Source: Chondrilla cf. caribensis (Eukaryota; Porifera; Demospongiae; Chondrillida; Chondrillidae). From it: a DNA stretch of 64,000 nt. The notes beneath the pieces were generated by a model. It was not told the origin of the DNA and made no database searches. It saw only the letters and a program-made list of their open reading frames with translations. Location of the stretch: NCBI GenBank assembly GCA_964020155.1, contig OZ026546.1, positions 4,918,900 through 4,982,899 on the forward strand, written 5' to 3'. Positions 42,882 to 56,500 of this stretch are shown here, piece by piece (positions within the stretch are counted from its first letter, which is position 1; every line of letters starts with the position of its first letter). The translations under genes and the position numbers were made by a program.

Positions 42882-44150
42882 ATGGCTGGTTGTAGCCTTA
42901 CCCTTTTTCTGCTGAAGAGAGCTCTGTCCTATAAAAAAGAATTGTTCTCGATCTTGGTCGTTTGTTGAATTTCGTGTTCAATCTTCCGATAAATGGGCAA
43001 AGTGAGCGGTTATTATTGGTATGTTTATTTAAATTATTGCTGTGTGTTCTGTAACATCACGCAGATCGAACGCCTTTGACATGCAGTGGAACCTCTCTAT
43101 TTAGGACACTTTGGTACCTTAAGATTAGTCCTTATTACAGAGGTTTCCTCAATTCAGAGGTCATTTATTGCACTAGAGTACTACGCTGGGACACAGAATG
43201 GTGTCCTTATTAAAGAGTTTTCCACATTTCAGAGGTTTGTAATAGAGAGGTTCCACTGTAATACAATGTTCAGATTATGTGTCCGAGATTGTAAGAATTA
43301 TAGGGAAATTTATACTTTGCAAAATATTTATATAAAATTAGCAATTTAACATCAACATTACACATGTATGAGACAGTTAGCTACAAGGAGTCTTCCTGTT
43401 TGGGCCTAGGAAGGCTACCCAGAATGCTGGCTGTGTTGTCCCTCTAATTAAATCTCCACCGAGACCTCTGTAGGATATGAGAGGATGAAGAAAATAGGGA
43501 AATTGACCTAATAATTTCAACAATCACACATCCATGTATTGTCAATTAAGTGCATGCCAATCGCGATTTATCAGTTTTGCCGTTAATCTCTTGTAGACCA
43601 TGTATAAGTGTGACCATAGTAATGGAGTATATACGTACACTATTCTGTTTTATGCACATTTTCCTGCAGTGTCGAGTACTCGCAATGTACGTGTATTCGT
43701 TTGTTATTCAATGTAATTCTTTGATTTGAATAGTAATATGGTTTTCCCACGATATAATGTATTTATTGTATGGGCCTACAAATTATATACAGAATTGTGT
43801 CTTAACATTACATTATTACTATAATACTCCAGGTGTTGTCACATCCACTAGTGCTACAGTATGTAATGGTAGGACTACCACACTAGTGTGTGATATCACT
43901 CAGTCCGGTGGAGTTAATCCAGCCTGTAGAGTGTTCGCCACATCCGATACCAGTGGATGATCCCCTGTGGCCTCCCTTACTAGTGGTAAGAGTAGTCCTC
44001 CCTACAACTACCCTGCAGTACAACCTGGAGACACTGTAGCAAGACTGGAAGTGGTGGCTAGTTCAAGTATTGATGGATACCATTTCCAGTGTAGACTAGA
44101 CCTTGTGACTCCTGTTGTAAGTTCAAGTACTGGAACCATCAAAGTGACAG
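42882..44150 (+). pseudogene. Ig-only receptor pseudogene, unit 2
   Basis: Exon 1 (42882-43001) has a TGA at 42966-42968 and the same length change as its unit 1 copy. The Ig exon (43833-44150) gained an in-frame TGA (43958-43960, a 3-bp insertion) and its core Trp became Cys (PACRVFA). A C/EBP-like ATTGCGCAAT is at 42854-42863. No FN3 or TM exon follows. Confidence 0.85.
43084..43258. mobile_element. Tigger-derived MITE, unit 2 copy
   Basis: Same position and ends as 22773-22947 (CAGTGGAACCTCTCTAT ... GAGAGGTTCCACTG). Confidence 0.75.
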
Positions 44151-44705
44151 GTATGTATGTGATGATTGGAATTAAGTATGTGCACACAATAGGGCTGGGA
44201 ATCAGCTACAAGTTTCAAATCGATTATCAGTGCATAGAAACCCATATTGATTAATCGATTAATCATGCACCGGAATATGGTACATAATAGAACCCCGGGT
44301 AGTAACTTGTACTTGGTGTTATATGACAAAAGGCTCACAGGTACTCTGTTTGAGCCAAAAATGGTAGATACCCCTTCCCCCCCTCACACACTCTCTTCAG
44401 ACTTGTTCATAACTATGCACATACAATACACACCTACACAAAATCAAACCACATTCAAACGGTGACATGTACATGCACTTTTACACACATATAGGCTAGC
44501 ATGCATACTTTAACGTGTACAAATACTATTGCTGGGGATGTAGTACATTTGTACATCAATTTTCAGTGTATGTTCAAGAACGGAAGTCTTCAAGATTCTT
44601 TTTTTTCCCCCCAACACAAGGTGAGGGGATTTGGGGAGGATTTGAAGACCACATTACTCACATTATTCTCTGTATTTTCAGTACATTATATTATATACTA
44701 CGTAT

Positions 44706-44728
44706 CTCCATTCACACATGCACACACG

Positions 44729-44763
<35 letters not shown>
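44706..44763. repeat. (CA)n microsatellite
   Basis: CA run, counterpart of 23935-24117 but shorter. Confidence 0.9.
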
Positions 44764-44765
<2 letters not shown>

Positions 44766-46230
44766 TGCAGACTAGATGACATCAAAGACACATTTCCCTA
44801 TGTGTAAAATTTGTAAAGCAATGTTCACACTACACCCTATGTATGCTGTGTTCCACAACGTTGATCACCTGCAGGTGAAGAACAGTGGAAGAATCACTAT
44901 AATAGTATTATACACCATTTGATTTAATATAATGACAGTTGAAAGTTACTGCTTCCACATAAGGACATGGTTACATGTACATATGTACAGCATGTATGAA
45001 ATGTGATTTTATGTTTGGAGGACAACTAACATCGGCATGTGAATGAATTGTATAAAAATTGTGGTATCTGCACATGATTATGAGGATACATACATAGTAA
45101 ATCAACAGACAATAATTACGCATGTATATAATATATATAGTACATATTATTATGTTTGAAGAAAGGGAGGATATTGGCACACTGTCATGTAGTATTTTCT
45201 CATGATTGCATTTTGACACTAGCAACTGGAAGTGTATTTCCATACTCTCTGTAATTTTGTCAATTAATTTTCACAAATCCACCCTACCGCACCATATTCC
45301 ACCCTATTGGGACAGGGAAGTACAGCTAGAGAAACAGGAGGAAACAGAGAAATGCGTGTACAGGTAGAGAGATTGGCCAAGGGGTAGTGTGGAATGGCAA
45401 GATACATCTCCGTATTAATTTCCCGACATCAATATTATTTCGATGCTGTATCCTGACTACTGTTCCCAGAGTGGCTAATATGAGGAATTCGATAACGTCA
45501 TGGCTATAACAGGTCGAGGTCTGCTCCTCCTTTAAAACGTGATACCGGTTCAGAATTACAGTATGTATATTATATGTGTATGCACAATATTATACTGTAT
45601 ATTATACATGTACTACCATAATCATAATGACACTCTCAATCCTATTGAGATCTGATACATATCAACATTGGGACACCCGAGATATATGAATACCTACAAT
45701 TGTCACAATATCTTCAATGAATACTAAATGAAGGTAGTACAGCACCTTTGTGCGTTATGTATATACAGCTATAGTGGTAATACAAAACTCATCAGATTAT
45801 GCATATCAACTACAATTATTATGCATAGTCAGCAGAATACGGAGCCTATAGGAAAACTACGTATTGGGCTAAGTATTCAACCTGTCATGTATTGGTCGAA
45901 GCTAGCTGTCTTACTAGCAAATAAAATGGTCAATACAATTAGTTCACACAGTTTATGTTCTGGGTAAGGACACAACACAAAACAATACGAGAACTACTGT
46001 TCACACTATACTCTGTGATTGTGTTCCACAACTCATTATCAACTACAGAAGAGGACAGAATGGCAGAATGTACATGATATACATGCTAAGCAAAGTTGAT
46101 CATGACATTCTGAAATGACTGCTTGACAACACCAATGATTGTGACATGTTTGTACACTCTCTATAGCAGGGATGTGAACATGGTGATGAAGGGCCTAAAT
46201 TGACATCCACCATAATACATACATAATATT

Positions 46231-46905
46231 GTAGTACAAGAGTGACACGTAAGGGAGTGGTACATACAAGAGTGGCACATATGGGAGTGGCACATATGGG
46301 AGTGGTACATACAGGAGTGGCACACATGGGAGTGGTACATACGGGAGTGGCACATATGGGAGTGGTACATATGGGAGTGGCACATACGGGAGTGGTACAT
46401 ACAAGAGTGGTACATCTGGGAGTGGTACATATGGGAGTGGTACATATGGGAGTGGCACATACGGGAGTGGTACATCTGGGAGTGGTACATCTGGGAGTGG
46501 TACATATGGGAGTGGTACATACGGGAGTGGTACATCTGGGAGTGGTACATACAAGAGTGGTACATATGGGAGTGGTACATATGGGAGTGGCACATACGGG
46601 AGTGGTACATCTGGGAGTGGTACATCTGGGAGTGGTACATACGGGAGTGGTACATCTGGGAGTGGTACATACAAGAGTGGTACATCTGGGAGTGGTACAT
46701 ATGGAAGTTGTACATATGGGAGTGGCACATACGGGAGTGGTACATCTGGGAGTGGTACATCTGGGAGTGGTACATATGGGAGTGGTACATACGGGAGTGG
46801 TACATCTGGGAGTTGCATACGTGAGTGGAACATCTGGGAGTGGCACATACAGGAGTGGTACATCTGGGAGTGGTATGTATGAGAGTTGCATATATGGGAA
46901 ATGTA
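46231..46905. repeat. 15-bp minisatellite, about 42 copies
   Basis: Tandem GGGAGTGGTACATAT-type units (variants ACATACG, ACATCTG). Because 15 is a multiple of 3, several frames stay open and give 5-residue periodic peptides (VVHMG, YVPLP, MYHSQ). It ends about 130 bp from the ITIM tail exon; I treat it as noncoding. Confidence 0.93.
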
Positions 46906-47033
46906 CATACATGCGTATGGAGTGCTGCATACCGGAGTAGTCCACTAATACAACCGTGAAGAGATGCACGTTTAGTAGGTTTGAAAAATGACAACACACA
47001 CACTAGACTCACCTACTGCTGGTCGGAGACCTC

Positions 47034-48259
47034 TTAGGCCTGTTCCACAGACAAGTACTGCACAGGCTCCTCTTTAGAACGTATTGTGTTCCCCTCAGAG
47101 CCACCAGCTCGTTCGGAGAATTCAAGAGCAGCATATTGGATCTAGGGGACATCAACAGAAAGTAAATGGTGGAACACACTACAGGTTGAAGAATCAGGTA
47201 TAAGAGGGAACAGAAGTATTTTTGCCAAGGTGAGTAGGGAATCAATGTGTAGAACAGTAAGTATAGGAGAATACCAATGTATACGTATGCCTAAACATAA
47301 ACGTGCATCAATTCAAAGTACCAATGTAAGTACATATACGTAGATATGTACATCTCAAATGCATTGTATGCAAAGGTGCACTTGTGTGTATGGTATGTAA
47401 TTAAACAGTATACAGAACAGTGGAATACAAAAGGATGCATTACTATACATATGTAACACACAGGTTATGGATTGAATGGTATTTTTTAAAGAGTATATTA
47501 TCTTCCATGTGGACTACTTTGAGGGAACATACTGTAGAACAGTGTAGGACAAACACTAGCAAGAAACCTTGTGTACATGTCTACTTGTGTATTTATGTGC
47601 ATGGGATATTTCGAACAGTGGAATACAAACAAAATATACTTGTGCAACAGGCAGGCCAGGTAATGGATGGCTATTTTAAGAGGTATTTCATCTTCCATGT
47701 GGACTACTGCAGCAAACTGCACTACCTTGTCCTCTTTCTCTTTCTTCTCTCTCACTTTCTTAGGATCAGCATAGTCATCAGCAGGCAATGGTCTAGTTGA
47801 AGCAATGAGATATATACTATTTGAAAAGTGCAGAGTGATTGAGTATTGTTCTTAACATGCCTTGTTGAACTGGGTCTTTTGGAGTCACCTGAAATGAGAA
47901 CAACAAACACAAGAACAAAATAAATGTAAAATAAACACCATTAGAAGGCGATGTGTACATTTGTGGATAAGATAAAATGTAATTGTTCCAAATCGTAAGC
48001 TGAGGTATTGTGATTTATGCATGCAACAAACCTCCACAACAGTACTGACAGAAGAAGACATGGCAATACCCTGTGTGTGTTGTAAGCAAATTGGATGTAA
48101 AGTGCAACTGGTAGATGCAAGATTACATCTCAATCTCACTTCTTCCTTCACAAGAGCTGCAACACAGATCTGCAATCAGTACAGCAATAGCGTAGGTAGC
48201 AAGAGCACCTATAGCTAATTCTGCTGATCTGCCTACCACTCCACCAGCTATGCCACCCA
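47034..48259 (-). pseudogene. ITIM-tailed receptor, unit 2 copy; ectodomain lost or altered
   Basis: The membrane and tail exons are conserved: 48259-48140 TM, 47888-47861 (GC donor retained), 47792-47756 (ending DDYADPKK), and 47141-47034 final exon with IQYAAL and VQYLSV before TAA. The FN3 exon is missing. The linker exon equivalent (49382-49348) is 35 bp instead of 27 and breaks phase. The TM helix has gained Arg, Glu and Asp. The tail differs from unit 1 at only three residues in the last exon. It may be a decaying copy, or may be expressed from other upstream exons outside my model. Confidence 0.55.
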
Positions 48260-49384
48260 CTCTAATCATGAAAATAGAGAGTATGCGTAGATATATCATG
48301 TACACATACAGTAATAATACTCACAAGTGGTACAATATGCCTTCGTATATGTATTCAGATAACAGTATATTATATGTAAATTGTCTACAAATACAGACTT
48401 CTAGTTACGAAAATTGACAAAGGTGATACACTTCATAAGATACGCACACAAATATACACATGTACTCATTTGCTTACATGGAAATCAGGCAGAAAATTAC
48501 TAAATACTAATAATTTGCATTCTGGTACATAGGTGACTGATAGGCTGATCAAAGAACCATGCTGATGTATGTATGTGGTACAGCAGAGATCACCAGACAG
48601 GGTTCAATGTTTGCAGATTAACATATTGGAAGCCAGGCAGGAAATTAGTAAACACGTTCTATTTCCTATGATATTTGCTCTTGAGTATATATATGCAATA
48701 TTATATACATACTCGGTATATTGTCTTCAGTATGACAAGTTATTTAAACTTGTATCCTCCCTGGATGTGTCCTGCAGCACACCTAGGCAGGATAAACCTT
48801 ATGCATACTACTTAGGTGTACACTATGTGCAGATACCTCACTGCAGACCTATATGTGTAGATTTGGTGATGTCAACAGTGTACGTATGTCTGAGAAAAAG
48901 GATGCAGCATGGCTGTTCATTCAGATGTCCCCAATGACAGATGGACGAACTCTACCCATCAATGACTGAAAATATAAAATTGTTATGTAAAAAGCTGAAA
49001 ATAGTTGTGTAGATTGTTTCAAGATATCTAGTGTACAACTTAGTGGATCTAGCGTCAAAAACAAGCAACTAATCTCTATATTCACCATGCACTTCCATGC
49101 TGCCATCATGCCCCATTCCCAGAGATAAGACGATTCGGTACAGACCCATTGGGACCAAAGAAACCATGCAAGTAGGTGTGTGGTTAGGAACTTCTGAGAG
49201 TGCTATGGACCAGAAGCCATACTACGGAATTAGTTAATATAATTGCTAAACTACTTGGTACTAATACAGTAAACACTTGCTAATAATACAGTAAATGCCG
49301 TAATATTGTATACTGTATTGCACACATGCGTTAAGAAGGATGCTTACCAGGTGGAGGAGGAGCATTAGAAGTAAAAGTATAGCT

Positions 49385-50290
49385 GCAAAAAATGGAAGCG
49401 ACATAAACTATAAACACTAAACACTGAAATAGAATAACAGGTAAATGTGTAATTTATGTTTCTAAGTCCTGAATGTACCGTAAGCTACAAAATTAACAAT
49501 GATGTATCTTACGTTTGTGAATCAAAATGTGCATGATAAAAATAAACATATGTATATTTATTAATTAGTTCAGTTCAAATTGGGTGTGAGTAGTAATGCA
49601 TAAAATCTGTATATCAAAGATAATATGATCATTCCATCGAAAGTCTACACTCAGTCTGGTTCATTGAGGACACAATAAGGAATTTGAATAAGACAATATA
49701 CGTACATATGCATCATAACAAAGGTCGGCATTCATGTTTGGAACAGTAATCACATCAGAGTATGCATAAACACTGAGAGTCTACATGACCCCACAAAACT
49801 ACTCCTGGACCTACGAAACGTGAACAGGTCAACAGTTACTGTTCATAATTTGGGAGAAATGTCTACTAGGTATATAGGCGAGTTTAGAAAACAACTCATT
49901 AAGGTATCGCATTTGTGATGACACTCAAATGGTACATTAGAACACATTGAATACTATCATCCTGCTATGGACACTGTTCTTTGTCACTGAGGAATGGTGC
50001 TACTGAGGATGTTTGTACATGTGCCAGGGTTTCAAGAAGAGCAATTGGGATGCAACGCTTTGTACCAAAATTATTAATACTACACATTGAAAGGGTCCAT
50101 ATATCTGTGCAACATGACCATAGGTGTTCATGTGTATGAATCACATACATGAACATACATATCAGACAGGTCCGTATATAATGTGTGCTGAACACTTACT
50201 AAGTCTTGTAGGCATACAGGAATCCACAGAAGAAATAAATGAATACTGTAATCATTAGTATACACATATACTTACGTACGTACGTATGGT
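49385..50290. other. Degraded upstream part of the unit 2 ITIM-tailed gene
   Basis: Aligns with 28920-29560 of unit 1 but lacks the FN3 exon at 29978-30259, and the Cys-rich frame of unit 1 (29325-29117) is frameshifted here. Confidence 0.45.
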
Positions 50291-50809
50291 ACATGTCGCA
50301 AGAAACTAGAATTTTTCCGCTGAGTTCCGCGGAAATTTCCGATCGATCCTTTGGTTGCAATCGTACCAGTTTGACCCACCAACTGACGAGAACGACCAAG
50401 AGGCAGGATGCGAGCGCGAATAAGATGACGAAAATTTAGGACACTGTCTCAACAATAACAACTGGTGAGTCTCTATTCAGCGTGGACCATCCCAGAGTCC
50501 CCGTAGCTACATAGCTAAAGCTGAATCACTCCTCATCCATAGTGGCCACTACGAAGTTTACGGGCATAGGCGAGAATATACTGGTAGCTATAACTACTTC
50601 CGAAATTCATGACAGTTGTAAAAGTGGAAGAAGAGGAATACACATAATATTATCGTACTTGAATCACAATCGATTAACTATAATTCCATCCATCCATCGA
50701 AGCTTAAGCTTTCGGTAAGCTAAAAATTCTTTGAATTATTCTGAATTTGGTTAAATTTTCTTTCCAGTGAGTAATTGTGTACCTTGTTTTGTAGGTATTG
50801 GCTCGGGTA

Positions 50810-52487
50810 ATGGAGGTTCTACAGCATTTGATTTACCCTTTCCTTGTTTTTGTACAACTATTTCATGTTATCCGCGGACAAAGTTAGTCAACATAATATT
50901 ACAACTATTATTGCATAATTGCTATTATTACAGTATGCTATATACTGTTCAGTCACTACAATTATGTATTTCATTTCATATCCATACGATCCTTGCCCTC
51001 CCAGGTCACCCTTAGCATTTTAACCCATTTCCGAGGTTCACTTTTGTATCTCAGTATTATCAATAATGATGAGTGTTTCCCATGAAGTATGATAATTAAT
51101 TTTTGATTTTATGCTACTTTCCTTTTCGGATGCCTTACTACCAGTCTATGTCTTAAGTCCTAGATAGATTTCAACTCTATCACTGTCTGGTTGGAATTTT
51201 ACATGGTATAATATTCTATTATCAGGGATTGATGATTGACAATGGTATTGTATAGAAATACGGCATGGGCGCTATTAATAATAAGACAACAGCATACGTA
51301 AGACGTGTTATAGTCCTCCTCAACAACTGATTGAACCTTGTATAATTCACATTTAAAGTTTCTAATGAGCAAATTCTTAGAAGAAATGTCTGCGAGAAGA
51401 AATAAATTCTGAACTACTCTTCTACAGTGTTCTCTAACTTTGGAACCATGTCATATGAAAGATTAGTACATTCTATTCTTCAGTTACTTGCAGCATGCAC
51501 AAACATATGTAAGTGTGTGGCCTACTCTAGATCTATACCTACATCAATACCTGTCCTTTAGGTGCTTACCTTATCATATTCCTATTCCTATTCCACATTA
51601 TGCAGTATATAGAACTACGTATAACAATTCTGCATACGTATGGTATCAGCCATTTGATGTTTGCGTCACTAGACTGATGATGCAATGTCAAATTAGTCTA
51701 TCAGACAGAAATTATAGAACCATTCTCTACCTACGTAACTTAGCTTGTAAGGAAGTGTAGGCAAGTTGTTTATACAATTGATGACTCCTTTGTGTTGTGA
51801 ATGAAATTTTTCCTTTTACATAATGGTTACCATAGATTATGTGTACTGCTTAGTATAAAGAATCTATTGAATAAAGAAGTGTCCATGATTACGTACTAAT
51901 TTTATTACATTGGTATATTCAAATATTAAACATTTTGCAATAAAAGTCTCCTATATACATATGTGTACCTACATATTGCAATTATATGTGATTACTAAAC
52001 ATCTGAAGTACCTGTCATCTCTCTCCAAGGTGTCGGCACACCCAGTAGTGCTACAGTATGTGATGGTAGGACTACTACTGTCACACTGACTTGTGATATC
52101 AGTCAGTCCGGTGGAACTTCCCCCCTCTGGAGAGTCTTCACCACATCTGATACCAGTGGATCTCCTGTGGCCTCCCTTGCCAGTGGTGTGACTAGTCCTC
52201 CCTACAACTACCCTACAGTACAAGTTGGAGACAATGTAGCAAGACTGGAAGTGAATGCTAGTTCAAGTATTGATGGATACCATTTCCAGTGTAGACTATC
52301 CCTTGTGACTCCTGTTGACAGTCCAATGACTGGAACTATCACAGTGACAGGTATGCATGTACAGTAATTGTTTATAATCAACTGTGCTTAGTATTATAAC
52401 AGGGAATCAAGATGTGAATCTGTGTATACATATAATATGTATGTGTATTATGAATGAAGAATGTCTGCTGCAGCGTATGTATATATA

Positions 52488-52538
<51 letters not shown>

Positions 52539-53495
52539 TGTGTGTGCGTGCGCGCGTGTGTGCGTGTATATATGTACATACGTATATTATGTATGTACAT
52601 ATATTATGTATGCCTGCATATGTGGTATGTTCCTGTATGTATGTGTCATGTGAAACCATGTACATTACGTAGGGTATTACTGAGTCTGAGTTGGTCACCA
52701 TGGTATTAGTGTGTGACAGTACATCGTATGTTGTCTCGATCAGGTACAGTCAGTGGTTTGACTGTATTTGTATAATATTATGTTTGTGTGGTTAAGTGCT
52801 GTAGAATTGTACTCCATACAACAGTGCAGCCCCACAGGTGAAAGAAATTTAAAAAAGTTATCCTACTATCAGATTTCCCTCATTAATGCCCGTGGTACCC
52901 TTGGATAAAAATAACATTACCAATTAAGGTGAATCTATTGTAAGATATCCTGTTTGTTCTGTAAACTCAGCATTCTTCAACTGAATGTCATGTTCTCAGA
53001 GGAGAGGCAACACAGGCTACGTACATGATAATTTGACAATGCATATAAAATAAATCAAGGGTGTTTAGAATGTATGTGATTCGTGCTAATTTATAGATTA
53101 TTAACATGATTCACAGGATTATCGGTTTCTCTTGAAATATGTATATATGTACTGTTGATGGTGTGAAGCAGCATGGGCATTTGTGAATGTTGAACTGCTT
53201 TTCACAAGTAGAAGGAAAGCAAAACTGGTCAGTATGTAATGTATGTACATGTAAAACTTTTTGCATGATATCAGAATTTTCCTCAACTGAGGTGCAGCTA
53301 ATGCTATACTAATGAGTGCAGGAGATCATCATGATGCCATTGAGTATCATTTTATCTCATGAAGGCTTTGCAATGTTGCTCCAGCCTAGTTGGTACTGCA
53401 TGTTTGCTTCAAAGTCTTTGTGAACAACTTCTCACATGGATGGATTTCAAATTTGCGAATACTTTTATAACACCCACACCCTAGGCCACCCATAC

Positions 53496-53536
<41 letters not shown>

Positions 53537-53557
53537 CACACACACACACACACACAC

Positions 53558-53593
<36 letters not shown>

Positions 53594-56500
53594 TGTTGGG
53601 TATATTGTAATTTTATGTTCACATTAGCATTCTCTTGTTCAATGTAATAATGTGTAAGACAGAGTCATCATTAATGTTCATTGTTTTGGTCAGACAATCC
53701 CACAATATTATTAAGTTTAATTCTACTTTTATGAGTTAAAGACGTACATTATGTATGCATTGTTAGACTGTGTTTTGCATACATTCAACAGTATACTTTT
53801 ATAATGATTGTGGTAGACTATAAGTGTAATTCATGTTGTAGTGTTTGGTGTTCATATTCATATGCTAATACATGCATGTATGTGAGGATAAAGTATACAT
53901 ATACACTGCCCACTTATTTTACATACGTACATAGCTGCTCATGGAGTTTTGAATTGTATGCCTCCAGTTCTGTGTTTTAATTGAAAGTGAAACAATGGTA
54001 GTGCACTGTGCCTACTGTGGAACATTCCTGTAGGGCTGTGTGCAGTACAATGGCGACCCTGATTCTTAATCAGGGTATCAGGGTAACTTATTTAGACTGA
54101 GGAGCCTTTAGCCATTGGCTATTCTGACAGGCACCCAGTATAAGATCCTACTATAGGATTGGTAATGAAATCACCCTACTAAAGATAATTGGTCGCCTTG
54201 TAGCAGCTATTTGCAATGCTGTTTAGTGAATGTTGCTGGCCATTCTTTAGCTAGTATAGTTCCAATGCTGAGATGAAAATGCGATAATGATAAGCACATG
54301 GTAATGCACACACATTATAATTTGATGTTTTAGTATTCATCAGTCGTGTGTATACCATACACATATATAGTGAGAAAAAATATTGCAGAAGCAAATTTGT
54401 GCTCATTAATGTATTCATTTTGTAATTTGTGTGTTGATATTTCGCATTGATTTTATGTTTAGATAATTTCGCTTGTAAGGATTCTGCGAATACACTTGTG
54501 AATTGGGCCAAATTACAATAATGGGAAATTTTAACTTTGTTAAATTTGCCCGCTATACAGTAAAAATAATACACAGTACATAATAATAGCGATGCTCCCT
54601 AGTGCAGGGTGCAGCACCCTGTTGCATTTTCAACAGTGAATAATGAAAGGCACAGTATTCTTAAATCTGGATTGACCATGGCTGATAAGTGAGGGTCCAC
54701 TGCACGTGTATTACACCAATAATTATTGGAGTTAAATACATATGTACCTGACAGTGTGTGTGTCATTCTAACAAAATTGAACCTACAAGGATGGTTGAGC
54801 ATGGTGACCTGAGTTGGTTGCAGGTGTGATATTCAGGGTTTTTTGTTACTATAGTCACATTTGTATGTACCTTGAAATCTGTTTTGTATTCATGTCATGT
54901 TAGTGTATTTACTATAATGACATACGTATATGGACAATCCAGTCTTAATATAAATTGACAGAATATAAGTATGCAGTAAAGTGGTTGTTCCTTTAATTAT
55001 CTCCTGCTAAGCAATATGTATGTACTTATGCTTTTTTCATTTTAGACATTCCATCCTGCCCTACAAGTTGCACAAGGTCTAGAAATGAGGATTTCACAAC
55101 TGTTTCTGTTTCCTGCCAACAACCTCCTAATACTCCTCCAGTCACATCCACTACAGTCACCTACTGTCCTACATCGTCACCAAACTGTGGGGATAGTATG
55201 AACTGTACCACTAGTCCATGTACTATTAGTGGACTCAATGCCTGTGAAGATTATCAGTTTACAGCTATTCCTAACAACAACTGTGGAAGTCCTACTGGAT
55301 GTACTGGGAATAGTGTAATGTCTGAGGGTCAAGGTTAGTCCAATACATATGTATGCACATACGTATGTTGTTGTCCTTGTGTGAATGGAGCACATATAAT
55401 AGATGTCGAAAAGGTTTCTGTAACTTAATCGTAATTTCACAGTCATGCAATAAATACTTTTGTATTGCAATTTTAATCTTAATGTGACTGGATCATAAAG
55501 TGTCCGTAGTTCCATTGTTATCCCATGATAGTTTATCATAAATTTTAATCATAGTGTCTATCAATTTTTTAATGTTCCTACTCACTCCTTTATTTTTTCA
55601 ATTTTCTTTTCTAACTGCAGTAGCTGTTCTAGTTCAATCATAATGCCATTGTACTGTATAATTTGAAAGAATCTAATTATAATGTTACAGAATAAAAGTT
55701 ACCGGTTGATCCAATAACAGTTAATGTTTATCATTTTTAATTCAAAGTTAACTGATTTCTGTTAACCGTTAACCGATAACCGTTAATGGATAACCTCAAA
55801 TGGTACATTATAAATTCTTAATCGTTTGATTGATCACTGTCTATCTTACATTGCATCATTGTATATCTTCCCCTCAGGCGTGTAGCTCTTGAGCCTCAGG
55901 CAAAATGCAGTATGTAAATAATAGAAGGTGGATTGGAACTACAGTGGAACCTCTCTATAAAGGACACTTTGGGACCTTAATTTTGTTCTTGTTACAGAGG
56001 TTTCTCAATTCAGAGGTCATTCAATACACTTCAGTACTAGACTGGGACACAGAATGGTGTCCTCATGATAGAGGTTTCCACTCGGGCTGAGAATCGGCTG
56101 TAATTTTCAAGTGATTATCAGTACATATTAAGAGATTGATTAATCAATTAATCACCGGAAGTAATTAAGTGGGCGTAACCGGAAACCATTCCCACTTTAT
56201 TACACTGAGTAGATGTGAAGTGAAGTCCATAGAGTCCTTTTTGCATCTCAGCTACAAAATTGAACCCATGGAGTGAAGCTTAAGGTTCTGTGTAATAAAG
56301 TGGGGGTGGTTTTTGTTCTACTCAATTAATCAGTTCCTGTGATTAATCGATTTTGCTTCCACTATTAACAATAATCAGATTTGAAATGAAAATCGATTGT
56401 TAATCGATTAATCGATTAATCGTCCCAGTACTAGTACTTATATGTAATAGACAGCAGGCTCACAGCAACTCTGCTTGAGTAGTAATAATATATTCAAAGA

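Noticed and set aside
46100..47012. Long periodic proteins of 230-300 aa on both strands
   Set aside because: They are products of the 15-bp minisatellite, open in several frames because 15 is divisible by 3; no start context, splice support or non-repeat domain.
48021..48218. Plus-strand ORF shared by 27529 and 48021 (TVLTEEDMAI...)
   Set aside because: Antisense to the TM exon, whose splice phases and hydrophobic helix are more convincing.
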